A stretch of DNA of 64,000 nucleotides from Xylaria sp. FL1777. Lineage: Eukaryota > Ascomycota > Sordariomycetes > Xylariales > Xylariaceae. Every line of letters starts with the position of its first letter. The stretch's first letter is position 1. The notes below the pieces were generated by a model. That model saw only the letters and a program-made list of their open reading frames with translations, searched no databases and was not told the DNA's origin. The position numbers were made by a program, and so were the translations under genes. The stretch is taken from positions 124,001 to 188,000 of the forward strand of contig MU400523.1 in the NCBI GenBank assembly GCA_022578965.1, given 5' to 3'. Below are positions 10,717 through 23,294 of this stretch, in pieces.

Positions 10717-12589
10717 CTAGAACCACTTGACCTTCACAAGAATCTGGCCGTAGGCCAGAGGGATGCGCTTAGTGGTGACCTTACTGATCGGCTTCTTGAG
10801 GTCGATATCAAACCCAACTTTCCCTTTCAAGAATGGTTCATCGGAAGACTTAGCATCGTGGTCCAATAGAGAGAATTCGATTTGAAGAGGCTTGCCCACG
10901 GGCACAGCGAACGAAGATTTATTGATGGGGATCGCGGTGCCAGGCTTTACGCTGGCAGAACCGTCGGCCTCCCTCTTAAAAATAACAAAGTCGTTGGCAC
11001 CGGTGTGAGCTGTGATATCCCCGTAGATGTTGGTGGACTCGTCGCCGTTGCCGCCGCCGTTGTCCAGGATGATCTCAACCTTTGCCTCTGCGGCGTTGCT
11101 CAACACCATGTACTTCACTATCCCAGCGCCATGATCCCCTGACACAGGCTCGATGGTGACAACATCATAAGTGTTGGTAATATTGCTGGGATCCCATACG
11201 ATGTTATGTTTGAGGATGTTGGTGTCTGCGTTCTCGGGGTCCTTATCCCAGAGGTCAATTCTGAGAGTGAAACTATCACTTGCCACGACGGCTGAAGATT
11301 GGTTAAGAAGGGATATAAGCTGCCCAGGATAAATCGTATCGGCCGACTTTTTGTCCGTATTGTAGAGATCCTGAAAGCCTAGAGCATCAACGGCCACGAT
11401 CTTTCCATATAGATGCCCTGGGTTCTTCCCGTTGATTTTGTCAATGGCCACCGAAATGACTTCCACCAACGCGCGGCCGGGAGGGTATTTTCCCCATGGA
11501 ACCGTGGTAGCGCGTAAATTACTCGATGGTCCGGGAAGAGCACGATGTCGTAAAATTCCCAATATATAGGTCACGCCTACTGCATTCTCAATACCGAAGA
11601 GATTGGGAACTCTTAGCCGGAAGGCTTCTAGGTCAGGACTGTTCGAAATCGGTAGTCAGTCATTTGCCGTGAACAGGAAAGTCTTACAAGGTCTACTATA
11701 GATCAGGGAAACGATTCCGAAGAAGGGGAAGACAAAAAAAGATCTACAGCGCGTACTCTTGGTTCGCATGTATCAGCGCCTCAGATAGTGTCCCCCAGGC
11801 ATTTTCATGCTGAATCAGTTCCCTGGTCGCGGCTGTATCGGTAAGCCACTTCGAAACGAGGAAGCCACTGATGGATTGAAATCTTATCGATTCACAAATC
11901 ATCTGGATAACAACAAGCAGTGAATTCGCCATGTCCCCTTTAGCCTTGCGTGGGTCTCTCAGAGTGGCAAGCTGGTTTACGGATTTGATGAGCGCCGCTC
12001 TATACGAAACCAGACGTTAGCAATGATCCTTGGGGGCAAAGGGGAGAGTACAGCATGGTATGTAAACCAAATCCCCACAAAACAGAAACAGATAGTTCAG
12101 GGCTACGTACCGGCCAAGGTTTATACTTGACCTGCTCTCGCCCGCGGCACGCTCTAACGTGCTATAGGTCCCATCGATCCCTACTAGGGTAGAGGCAGGA
12201 ATTTGCTGAAAACCACTGTTGAGTTCATACCACGTGCCACCTTCTGCGTCATCGCGGAAGCCGACGAAGTAGAGGCTATCACGCCGGAGCTTCAGCCGCG
12301 CGGCTTGTTCTCCTGTGCGCAATACGATGTCAAGCCAGTTGTTGGGACGACGACTATCTTCTATAATAAGAGCCGGGATTTGGGAAGCAAAACTTCCAGG
12401 GTGAGCAAATGTTTTGCGCAGTTCTAAGATGAATGTAGCGAACTGCTGAGCAGTGGTGCCTTCCAGGGAAAGGGATGGAGTTTGGGCCATGACTTCAAGA
12501 GAATGGTTGGCGTAAGTTAGAGGCAAGACAAGGAGCCCTGAAGCGTGTAGACAAGTAGCTATGATATATAGTGTGTCGTAAAGATTCAT
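10717..12589 (-). CDS. Secreted ribosome-inactivating protein (rRNA N-glycosylase family)
   Basis: Three exons (12589-12111, 11999-11757, 11638-10717) join in frame to 547 residues with GT-AG introns of 111 and 118 nt. The N-terminal 28 or so residues are hydrophobic and fit a signal peptide. The catalytic pattern of the PF00161 family is complete: Tyr107 in LYFVGFR, Tyr142 in GTYSTLE, Glu196 and Arg199 in CESIRF, and Trp228 in ENAWGTLS. The family removes one adenine from the sarcin/ricin loop of large-subunit rRNA. Residues from about 296 to the end form a second domain without ricin-B QxW repeats. It loosely resembles a domain found attached to grass proteins of this family, but that is a guess. 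No stop or frameshift was found. Fungal members are patchily distributed. Confidence 0.82.
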
Positions 12590-15500
12590 TTGCGATATCA
12601 GAATGCTAACCCAGTCCCTATATTTATACCTCGTTCTTCTTGGTATGCGTGGAGCATACAGTCAATGGGTGAAAAGGTGCGTATGTGTGTTCTATTTCCG
12701 CCTCTTCTACTGTGTCATACGCGATATATGTTGTAGAACACCGTTTACTATTCAACACCATGTATTAGTCCGAGGCCGAAGCTAGATACCTTACTAGTGG
12801 AGACCTCTACCTAGTTCCGTAATCGTGCTATGTCTCGTGCTCCGGGTCTCTTCATCTGCCGGACCTCTCGCTCGGTTCTGATGCCTGATGATTCGTTATA
12901 GATGTAGACTTAGTGTTCCCGTCTTCGTCAAATGTCTCATCCCTTCTTTAACCGCCAGCGTGTAGATCGTGATGATACCCCGAAGGTGTCTAATTGTTAG
13001 ATTAATTTTTGACTCTATGTAACAGAACCACCTAGTCACAATATATGCTCATGTTGAATGCAAGAGGCCGCTAGCTGTAACAAGCGAACGGTCAAAACAA
13101 GGAACCTATTTGTGTAGAGGCCGATCTAGAAGAATGACTTCATCAGTAAGCGTATCAATAGAGATTTTAATTACAGTACTATTTAAGAAGTTTTCATTAA
13201 CCATGAAGTATCGATTCTTGGTGTACGCTGAGTTGTTGTATTTAAAGTTAACTCCGCAACACTTGATGTCAGAAAAAGAGGTGCTAGGTTAATTACACAG
13301 AGCTTTTTTCAATGCCACAATGTATACATGTCATATGCAAACAACATCCTATTCCTGTTGTGTCTTTGTGTACATTTATATCAATCAGCAACCATATCAT
13401 TGCGACCTAGAGTGCACCAGCTATGCAGACTGTATAACTTCATATTATTCCCCGAGTAATATCATGATGCTTTCCCCAACGTAAGGAAGCGGTCAAGCCT
13501 GCGTATAGGTTATAAATTTCGTTATTCCGTAAAGGTTATGGCTGCGTTGGTGACTATCACCAAGCTATATACACATTGCTTTTTTGTTCGTGACGCGGTA
13601 TAATAATTTGAAGTCCTTTCCTACGTAATTTTTTAAATTGTATTTACTATGCTGACGTGTCCTGAAATATACACTTCATGCATGCAACAGTGGCATCTTC
13701 AATCATCAAACTTGGTGCAAAGCATTTGGACGATTGTGGTCAGGAATATCTCCGAACTTTTCTTGTTTAATGTCCATACAACGCGCACAAGTCTCTCAAG
13801 TTCATTCCCTGTGTAATGTAATCAATAATTGTATCCCTCCTTGTAACACACTTACTACCATCGTAGAATAATAGGTTCGTTGTGGTAACAAGGGATTTGC
13901 TCTTCGGGTAGCCACTTCTCACTCTGAATTCCGGGCCGATACTATTACTCTCTTCTATCCGGTTCATAGCTCCCTTACGTGAGTACATACAACAAGGGCA
14001 TATTATTAACAAGGGGTGGAATTGGGGCTGGGAGAATATAGTCGAAGTATGAGAATGATCTTCTAAAGTGCCGAAAGGGCTAATGACTTCTCGGGAACAG
14101 TATAATATACAACTACAACTAATTATCTGGTCTCAGAACTTAGAGAGGCCGTACACACGTCTCGATTCAAAGCCTAGGCTACTTAGCTGATTATTGGAGA
14201 TCGGGACTTTGTTCCACAGAATATAGCGAGTATGAGCTATTGTGAATGGCACGTACAGCATCTACTCTACCCAGTAATACTATTGCGTATTGAGTTTCCA
14301 CTTGGCATGGAAATCTATGTCTGAGTTCACCTTTATACCTGAAGTAGGACTGCTACCATTACACCCGAAGTAGGACTACTACCTCGTTATACCCGAAGTA
14401 GGACCGCTACCTCTATACGCGAAATATCATACCAACCGTTGCTCAAGTAATTATTTTTTTTTCCTAACATTTAAACTACTTCAAACATGACAACATCGGT
14501 TAATTAGCAGTTAGTTAATCAATAATCGATAAATAGTAAAATTTAAGCGTTGAGATTTTGGCAAACCATTTCTCAACAGTTCATTGAATGCAGCAAGATT
14601 TTGTACTGTATGACTACTAGCTCTTATAATTACCTGAAGTAGGACCGCCATCCCTAAGTGGTTCACGAACAAATGCAACCTGCCGCCGCCGCATTGAAGA
14701 CATTGTCGACGACACCGAAGGAAAATTCTAGGTTACAGTCGTGTAAGTCGAACATGGGCCTCGAGCGTTACGCGGATAGACCAAAGAGGTCTTCTTTGGA
14801 CCGTCCTACCTTCATATGCTGTTTCTTTTACCTAAGCACAGTTGAAGACGTTGCACAGGCGCGGATTTTTTAAGACATTTCGTACCTCAGTTTCTCCGCA
14901 ATGTTGTCAGTCGGAAATCACGAGGTACTCTGGCCAAGGTACAGAGAAGCACGGGTTTGGGTGAGAGTGCGCTATGAATATTCCGGCGTTGCGACAGGAA
15001 TATTTCCACCCTCACATTCACGGTTCAGACACCCCTTTTCTTCACTGAGGTATACAATATTAACTCTTTTAAAGCTTCATCCCTTAGGTCGCTAATCAAA
15101 TACACTTCGAAAATATGATGGAGTGTTTGAATAGGATATGATAGAAACAGTAGGATATCTCTTACTACAACATGCTGCCCCTCTGCTATATAACTCATGT
15201 GTGAGCTGCGAGGAATAGCGGCTGATTAAGCAGTCTTTTTAAATCAATCTGATATGCCTGAATATGCATTTGACAGACTAGCGAATCGGCAATAGGCTTT
15301 GTCGTCGGTGAGAATTATCCGGCCCCGGTTTCTATCATTGCCGCATTCAGATAGGTCTATCCATATTGCTCCAATCTATAAAGACATCGCTTATAACTGA
15401 CTAGGCTTGTGATGCCAGTCGTTGAAAGGAGATATATTGCCTTGGCAGGACAATTAGTGACGGAGGCGGCATATCTTCCCTCTCATGAGGGTACATTAAA

Positions 15501-15629
15501 ATTCTTAATAACACCCGAGGCGGCACCATACTACACCGTAGAACTTATTATGCTTATTACTTGAGGCCAAAGGCAACCGTTCGCAACAGGCGATATACAT
15601 CAAGGAGAAGTCGGCGTGTATCCGTGAGA
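12590..15629. other. Gene-poor intergenic region
   Basis: About 3 kb without a supportable gene. It contains a short minisatellite (listed) and a 7-bp inverted repeat GTTGAGA/TCTCAAC at about 14548-14576. Frames of 60-81 codons at 12603, 13110, 13767 (minus), 14658 and 14901 have no recognisable content. Composition is moderately AT-rich but not hypermutated. Confidence 0.4.
14337..14416. repeat. Minisatellite, three units of 26-28 bp
   Basis: Three adjacent units at 14337-14362, 14363-14390 and 14391-14416 share the core CGAAGTAGGACYRCTACC. A fourth, isolated copy of the core lies at 14632-14652. Differences between units are mostly transitions. Confidence 0.75.
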
Positions 15630-16895
15630 ATGAAGGCCGTCTATTTTCTAATCGCACAAGCTGGGCTCTCCCAGGCCGGTCTTCGATTCGGATGCTCCTC
15701 AGTATCAGTCCAACGCTTAGACCCGGTTGTTGAGCCCGGCCAGATCCCCTCGGCCCACGTCCATCAGATCGTCGGTGGAAATGCCTTCAACGCAACCATG
15801 CAGGGAGATATAGGCGAGAAGGGCAGCTGCACGACATGTGCCTATACCGAGGATTTCTCAAATTACTGGACGGCGATGCTCTACTTCAGACACGAGAACG
15901 GCTCCTACAAGCGAGTGCCACAATACCCAAATGCCCAGCTCGGCTACGAGGGCCAGGATGCGCCGGACATTAGAGGCGGCATGACTATCTACTATACCCA
16001 GAAGGACTTCAATGGTAACGGTGACAAATATATCACCGCTTTCAAACCCGTATGTAGCACAGACTCGCTAGTTGCCGTTTTGAAACGGAACCCAGTCCAT
16101 TAACACGATGTTCAGGGCTTCCGTATGACAGTCGGTTCTCCTACGACAAGCTCCATCGCCAACTCAAGCGCCCAGCCAGGCCTCCGATACACATGTCTAC
16201 AAACTATCTTGACCAGAGGTTTCGAGACGCCCGATTTCCCCGACCAGGTCAGTGCTGTAAAGTCTCTCATATCTCTTCAGACATGTCTACGGTTAAAGAG
16301 CATGGTTATCTAATCAATGACTTTCTGCTCCTGTTGCATTTCACAAACTCCCGAGGCCTCGATATTCTTTTCCCTGAACGGAAAATACTAACTAGACATT
16401 CGCAAACAGCCATGTCCCGCCGGGATCATGGCCATCCACCACTTCCCCGCGTGCTGGGACGGCGTGAACCTCGACAGTCCCGATCATCAGTCCCACATGT
16501 ACAGCACGACGAAGGGGCAGTTCCGGGAGGCGGACCCGTGTCCCGCGTCCCACCCGGTGCGGGTGCCGCAGCTCGCCTACGAGACGCTGTGGAACACGAC
16601 GGCGTTTAAGGACATGTGGCCGAAGGACGGGTCGCAGCCGTTCGTGTGGTCGTTCATGGACGGGAAGGGGTACGGCACCCACGCGGACTACATGTTCGGC
16701 TGGAAGGGGGACAGTCTGCAGAGGGCCATGAACAGCACTTGCATGTTCCACGCGTGCGGCAGCCCGGGGATGCAGGGGGTGCTGAAGACGCAGACCGTCG
16801 CCGAGATGAATAAGTGTGCTGTTCAGAGCACCGTCGTGGAGGACACGGACGGTTGGCTTTCGGAGCTCCCTGGGCAGACGATGCCTATGAGTTGA
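15630..16895 (+). CDS. Secreted DUF1996 family protein
   Basis: Three exons (15630-16049, 16116-16247, 16410-16895) join in frame to 345 residues. I chose the ATG at 15630, not the open frame further upstream, because it begins a short signal peptide (MKAVYFLIAQAGLSQA). Family landmarks run in order: RLDPVVEPGQIPSAHVHQ and GGNAFN, then CTTC, SNYWTAMLYFRHENG, MTIYYT, GFRMTVG after intron 1, FPACWDG after intron 2, SHMYST, PASHPVRVPQL and GYGTHADYMFGW. DUF1996 proteins are extracellular fungal proteins of unsettled function. Exon 3 is much richer in GC than the rest. The C-terminal portion after the core has cysteines (CMFHACGS) but no cellulose-binding domain that I can see. Confidence 0.88.
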
Positions 16896-18589
16896 GGTCG
16901 AAGCGTGATCCGAACGTAGATTGTCCTTAATTTGAAAGTTGGTACGAAACCTGTTCCTTGGAACTACAACTTCTTCTTTTACACAGGCTATTTCTGATAA
17001 TACGGGGTTAGATGGTGGTTTTATTATAGTCACGGCTGGGGGGGCTTGTCCGTCCGTACTTAAACACGATTTGCCAATTGCACTTATAGAATTATAAGAT
17101 TGACTGTGCCGTCTCGCAATTGGGCTAGCGCATTCGACATATATATCAAAAAGTTGATAGTAGGTTTATATAAGGGTTGTTGATATTTACTTATCTAATG
17201 AGACCTTAGTTAAGTTTTGGAGCTGTAGCCAGATACCGGTAAGAAACTCACTTAACTAACACCTACAACTTACATCTCATGACATACTTTGCAATTGTAA
17301 ACTCATTCATAAGCCCTGAATTCTATAAGCACAAAATTGTATAGGAAATGCAGACAGACTATCAAGAGAAAGATAGCCCCAATGACAATTCATCAATCTC
17401 TGAACCTGGATGGAGAATCGTTCAATCGAAATGAATAGAAAAGGGGAAAACCAGTGTTGATACGCTGCGTTGCGTCCAACGACAACTATGGCCTAAGACA
17501 CAGGAAGCTTGTTTAATAGGGGGCCCATCGTTGCGAGCGAGCTGCTCATAGTCGTGAGAGACATCACATTCTATACGATAATTTATATGCTCCCCTTTGC
17601 CACTCTGTGACAACAACAATCCCAATCCCCCTGCGTTACAACTGAAGGATATCAATATGTAGAGAGGTGACGGATAACACAAGCGACCGAAGCTTCAATC
17701 TAGCGCTAGTCATCACTACGAAGTCAAGGGGTGACGTGTCGATTACCGCTAGCTAACTAGTTAGCAGGTTCCTAGCTCATTACCTAGTGAGAGAACCCCC
17801 AAAAATAACAACACGATGACATAGAGTGTGTTCGCCTTCATGGAGGGGAAAGCAGGCTCATTCTGATGTCGCCAATAAGAAAATAGCAAGGTTGATCCCA
17901 AGTAGACTAATCACCACACATGTACCAAGGAACAAAGACAACTCAATGCGTATATGTAGGGGCACAGTGAAAAGAATCCTAGCATTTTAAGGCGGTGTAG
18001 CAGCTAAACCGACACAAGAATATATGCGATGAAGCATAAGTAGGACCCAAGTAGACCTAGGGAGGTTGCAGGGTTAGAGGGCGCGAGACCTCCAGCAACA
18101 ACGATAAAAGGTCCAGACCCGACCATTACTTCGCCCTTCTGGGAATTCGGGAGACAGGTAAGATAGATACACAATTATAGCACCTTGAAGGCTATTCATT
18201 CTTCCGTACTCTCTCTTCACAACAAATCAATGGTATCGGTGTTGGGTAGATAGGCTCCATAGCATCAGCCTCCAAAAGGTCGTTCATTTATGTTTTTTCT
18301 TTTTACTTCCCTGGGAACCTGAATTCGAGGAAGATCTGTCATCTGCGGAGCCCTTTTCTCTTACTCAATTCAACACCATCAGAAAAGAAAATTTTGGTTT
18401 GTACGTAGTACAGTCGTTCAGGAAATACATGAGGAACAGAAGAAAGAACACAATCAATGGGTATTGTTGCGAGTTATCGCAAATGGAGGGAAAAGGCGTG
18501 GGAAAAATTAAAGGCAGAAGTCGTTGAACATGCAATGCAGCATTTTATTTATGGAACAAGGGGCGACCTTGCGAATCCTGTCGCAATGC
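16896..18589. other. Intergenic, no feature seen
   Basis: About 1.7 kb between the convergent DUF1996 gene and the septin gene. It should hold both 3' untranslated regions. An 86-codon minus-strand frame at 17422-17682 is not recognisable. Confidence 0.4.
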
Positions 18590-20206
18590 CTAACGGCGTC
18601 GATTCGCAGGGCTGCGGTGCTTCAGCCGACTAGTTCGCCAGCCCTCATACCACTGCTCGCGGCTGGCTTCCCGCAACTCACTACGCCATTCCGTAAAAAC
18701 GGCGTCTCTTAGACGGGTAAAGTCGCAATGGTCCGGGTCGTAAGGGTTGGCTGTACCCCAAGGGAATTTCCGATCAATTGCACCGGGCTCGTAGAGATCG
18801 GGGCTAATGATTGACATGGGTAGGAGAGGCAGCTCTTCAGAATTGTCGTCATTTGACGCTTTAGATTGGCGGATTGAGGCATTGGATCTTTGTTTCGAGA
18901 CCGATGATGACTGGTCTTCACTGTCGCCGTGCTCCTCCGTCTTTTCCTTTACTTCGTCACTAGACTGAACTGCTGCTTCCTCCGTCTCCAGCTCATCACC
19001 CTCGTCGATTCTACTAGAGTTGGACTCATCCTCCTCATCCAAGCCCAATCCCTCCAAGGGGTCAAAGTTGGCCTTCTTAAGGCTAGCCCAAACTGTTTTC
19101 TTGAGGATAGTCATATGTGCCGTCGTGACGGTATCGGCTTTGGAAATAACAGGAATTACTGTCGTTTTACCCTGTAGTGTACGCATAACTTGCAGGTCAA
19201 GGTCCTCGTCGAGACCACCAACGATACGTCCAAGGTCGATACCGTGCTTCCCGCCGTGCGTAATACCGGGAATTGCCCTAGCAGCAGCTATGTTGCGATC
19301 GAGGCGGGCAGGGTCCAGAATGAGGAAAACGGCGTGGATGTGCGTATCCTGTACGCCCGGTGACCGAATCACCTTCATCTCTTCAGCAAACGTCTCCTCG
19401 AATTTCGCTTCTAAGAATGTGGACATCTCCCGTAGTTGAAGATCCACAACATTCTTCTCCAGGCCCTCTGAATCCCATATGGTCAATCCCACACGTTCTC
19501 CGTCAATCTCACTTTCAAGATAGTGAGGTATGAAGTTTCCCGATGGGGTTGCTCGGGAAATAACCTCTTGTTCGATCTCGGTTGATCGCTGAGACCTTTT
19601 CTTGGGTGGCAGGGCAAGAGATGTCTTCAAGAACTCGAGGAATGAAGTCTTGCCTGAGCCGCGAGTGCCAATGATCAGAATGCTGTGGAAAACTGGTTAA
19701 TCACGGCTATTGGAAATGGAAGAGGACGTGGTGACGCACTTAAAGGGAGTTGGATCTTTCCTTCTGCGAACCCTTCTAGGGCTGTTAACGGTACTGATGG
19801 CGCTGCTTGCGTAGCTATATCGGCCACGGTTCGTCATGCTTTCTGTACGAGCGTACGGGTCGACCAGCGCGCCATTGGGCACTGGTGGAACAGGAGGTCT
19901 CGCGATAGAGGACGACATAGATGGACGTCCGGGTTCGATAGAAGCACGCGGCGGTTGGTGATGAAAGGAGTGATCTGCTTTTCCAGAGACTATGGCAACA
20001 GAGTCGGGACGAGAGTCGCCTCCAAAAGTCTGGAGAGGTTGAGGCTGAGAACCATTATAGAGGGCCGGTAGGCGAGGCGGGGAGTTGGGGACGGATTCTT
20101 TCTGCTGGCCCTGCGAGCCCTTCCTTCCACCCTTAAGCTCACCGGACTTACTGCGTCGAAGCAGATTCCCAAAGCTTGAACGACGAGGGGCTGTTTCTTG
20201 GCTCAT
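18590..20206 (-). CDS. Septin-type GTPase
   Basis: Two exons (20206-19740 and 19682-18590) with a 57-nt intron give 519 residues. The intron splits the codon just before ILIIGTRGSGKTS, the P-loop (161-168). Further GTPase motifs are WDSEG (226-229, switch II DxxG) and SKAD (336-339, base recognition). HAVFLILDPAR lies between them. The first 155 residues are basic and Ser/Pro-rich and look disordered. A long acidic insert around 370-440 interrupts the C-terminal half of the domain. No C-terminal coiled coil is apparent, unlike most core septins. It most resembles the divergent septin-domain proteins of filamentous ascomycetes. It probably acts at the cortex or septa, but membership of the septin filament is unproven. 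Confidence 0.8.
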
Positions 20207-21624
20207 TTTCGCGGGCTACCAATGCAAGCAGGGTGAAGAGTCAGGGTTTGGCGGTAGGTAGGTGCGGTTACCGGTGAGGCAGCGGCGGTAGGCGCAGATT
20301 GCATATACCTACTACAACAAGCAGGCAATATCGATGCAGGCCGAGGGCCAAATAAACCTGGTAGGCTGGCAGGTATACCAAACTATTAAGCGTGCCAGAA
20401 GGCTGCAGGAGCTCGAGGAGCTTGAGCTATCGCGATTGCGTTTCGCTACCCCTCTTGGTTCCGCTCGACAAGGCCTTCTCTATAGCCAAACCAACACAGC
20501 ACAGGGAGAGTACTAGGCCTCCTGAATGCTCAACGATAGTTACCACTGTGTGATTACCAAATATACATATGGTTGTACTCAAATGCAGCAACAAGTGGGT
20601 TTCATCGGGCTCGGTTGGTCCACGTCATGCAATGTCGGTGACGAAAGGCAAATCGCCAGGTAGGCCCAGCACAGATCGAGCTATCGATACCTATGCGCAA
20701 CGGAAGTCGTCGTCGTTTGTATATGTTGGAGCTGAACCCTGGACGCTGTGTGACTTGGTTCCTTTATTACTGTCTGTGGCTGTTGGTATATTGAACGAGG
20801 AGCTGCAATGGTGTATATCGTAGACGAGGAGCTAGCACGAAGAATCAACACCTATAGGTCTTTACGATCTTATTGTTAGTTTACTTGTCTGCAATCGCAC
20901 AACACACATCGAAAAGCACCCGTTTGTCAGTGCACCATGCAGATCCATCGAAGAATGGTTCCGATAAGGAAAGAGACTGCTCGCTGGTGCAACGAGCGAA
21001 AATAGAGGGAAGACAAGACAGCGAGTCAACTGAATCCGTTCTTCGGGACTGCCACGAATCGCTTTACCATCTGGACTGGGGCCCTGGACCGCAGTTGACG
21101 ATGGTTTCTCCTGACGATCCCGTTCGCTGTGCGGGAGCCCCCGATGTAACCGACTTGTCGAGAAGTGATAGATAGGATTGCCTCCAAGCCACAGCTCCTG
21201 TCTCCGTCGCTGGCGAGCCAATAAGCACGCAGGGGGAAGGGTGTTGCCAGTGCGCCGTGGCGTATGCAAGCGGCAGTTCCACCAACTGAAACGGAGTGGT
21301 GAAGTGTAGGGTGACCAAGCTTGCGGTGCGCATAGGAAAAACAGGAAAAGAGGGAGAAGAAGCTGTCTACCAACCTTGTGGTCTCTGCAGAGACGAATGC
21401 CAGCAGCGCGCGCACGCAAGGATCCGCGGTTGAGATGCCCAGTGCGGTTCGAATCGTCAGCGGTCGGTATCGGCGCACGTCTCAGACAGAGTCTTGCGTT
21501 GCAGCGTGGAAGAAGGAATGGACGACTGTTTGCGTCTGCTTGGTCCGATAATTATACAGCAAGGGGAGCTCTGGACTACCTTGTCGAGCACTCAGGGTCT
21601 CTGCATGAGGAGCTACAGGAGGTT

Positions 21625-21660
21625 AGGACGAATGAGGACGAATAAGGACGAATGAGAACG
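21625..21660. repeat. 10-bp tandem repeat
   Basis: The unit AGGACGAATG is repeated three and a half times with one change. Confidence 0.7.
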
Positions 21661-21766
21661 CGGCCGAGCCAATCGATTGGTCGTCTGGCTCTGCTGGCGC
21701 ATGAAACAATTCGATCCGTGGAAGTAGAGAATAAAAAGCAACGTCTGGGACAAGACACCGCCAGTG

Positions 21767-21790
21767 ACGTACAACGTACAACGTACAACG
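21767..21790. repeat. 7-bp tandem repeat
   Basis: The unit ACGTACA is repeated three times in tandem (ACGTACAACGTACAACGTAC). Confidence 0.7.
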
Positions 21791-23294
21791 GATGAGGGAA
21801 AGGAAAAAAACAATGAGCGTGCCGCGGAAAAGGAGTCGATAGACAAACGACCCAGTCAGATGAGCCCGGGATGAGAAAGAGAAGGACAGAACTCGCTGCG
21901 CAGACACAACACGGAGCAGACAGCGGGAAACGGGAATCGCGTGCAGTGGGATCGAGAGAGCTGCTGGGATGACGACGGAGAACCGTTATTAGAATGCCAG
22001 GTAGGGTTGGACGTGCGCTAGAACCGTACGGTGCTGGTGCCGATTGTACCTGTGCTAGGCGCAGAACTACCTGTAGAGCACTACCTGCGTGCGGTTTAGC
22101 GCAGCGCTGAGCAGCCAGACTTGGGGCAGCACGGTACCTGGGATCTCGTGTCTGTCTCGTGTCTCCCACAGCAGATTTGAAACAAGCTAACATGAATAAA
22201 GGCATCAATACAGCCACCTTAAGTAAAGCAATATAAAATTGAAAAACTATGCGTGTGTGTTTCTTTTCTGCGTTAATAAAGCCTGGGAATTCTCTTACTA
22301 ATCTACTATATAAGAAATGTTTCTTTATCGAGCACCAAGCTCTCTGTATTTGGGATAAATTAAAACTCGCCAAGTTATGTACGTACATGTGCACAGGATG
22401 GTGGTACCTTGAGTACCTAGGTAAGTATGTATAAGAGACATGTACCCAGGTATTCCTATTTTGCTGTGGTGATCGGGTAGCAGCCGGTACGAAGGCGCAA
22501 GCTACCGATATGAACGCACTCGAGAAGAGGCAACATAGGCATGTGTGCCCAATGAACGCCGGATCCTTCACATGAGACCCTCCGTAGCGTGTCGTACGGT
22601 GTTGGTCTGGTTCGGCTTGTTGCGTGGCACGGATGCCACCAATTGATCGATATGATACCCTCACATTGGAAACATATAACGACTTGACATATCCAGCCCC
22701 TTTTTCATCGAGGGACTACCGTGGCTATTTACACTAGACTCTTCTAGTTTCCCTAACTAAGCACCTAGCCAAGGTAGATAGTGCTAGGTAGATTTTCATT
22801 GGATTGGCCCTAGCTTGCTTAGGCTTATCCAATCAGCGATCCTAAGACAGGACCCGATGGCTTCCTGTGAAGCGCCTTTCACTACTACGTACTATTTGTT
22901 ACACTTATATTAATATACTGGGGGAATACGGTACTTGTCCACTGTGTTAGTAGGATTGCAGTTCCGTTCGTCATACTTACGAATACATATGCGTATGGAT
23001 ATTTGAGGCGTAGAATATAGGTATTTGCCGTGGCCCGTGGGGAAGTAAGCTGACGGATTAGCTTGCACATGATATACCTATGTAAATACTATACTGCGTA
23101 GAAACAAAGAAACTAGATATATGTTCACCTGTACTTCTGCTGCAAAGCATGGCTTTCAAATAGTCTTATCTGATTGTATTCCATAAAATATACATGACCC
23201 TATCCTGGGCCGCGAGTCTTTGGTGTATGTGATCTCTATAGAGCGAGCCGAGATTCTTCTATGACAAACCCTCTAGTTATACCGTTTTGTTACA

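Larger units (their letters stand above)
20207..23294. other. Intergenic, upstream of septin gene
   Basis: About 3.1 kb between the septin start codon and the stop of the ABC1 kinase gene, both on the minus strand. It should include the septin promoter. Two small tandem repeats are present and listed separately. A 362-codon minus-strand frame at 21576-22664 has no recognisable domain and is biased towards Ser/Arg/Cys. Confidence 0.4.

Noticed and set aside
15561..15629. Upstream extension of the DUF1996 gene to the ATG at 15561
   Set aside because: It would add 23 Arg-rich residues before a clear signal peptide that begins at 15630.
21440..21452. B-box-like GGTTCGAATC on the plus strand
   Set aside because: No A-box at suitable spacing and no stems; chance match.
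21576..22664. 362-codon open frame on the minus strand
   Set aside because: No domain, Ser/Arg/Cys-biased composition and overlapping tandem repeats; it looks like a chance frame in GC-rich intergenic DNA.
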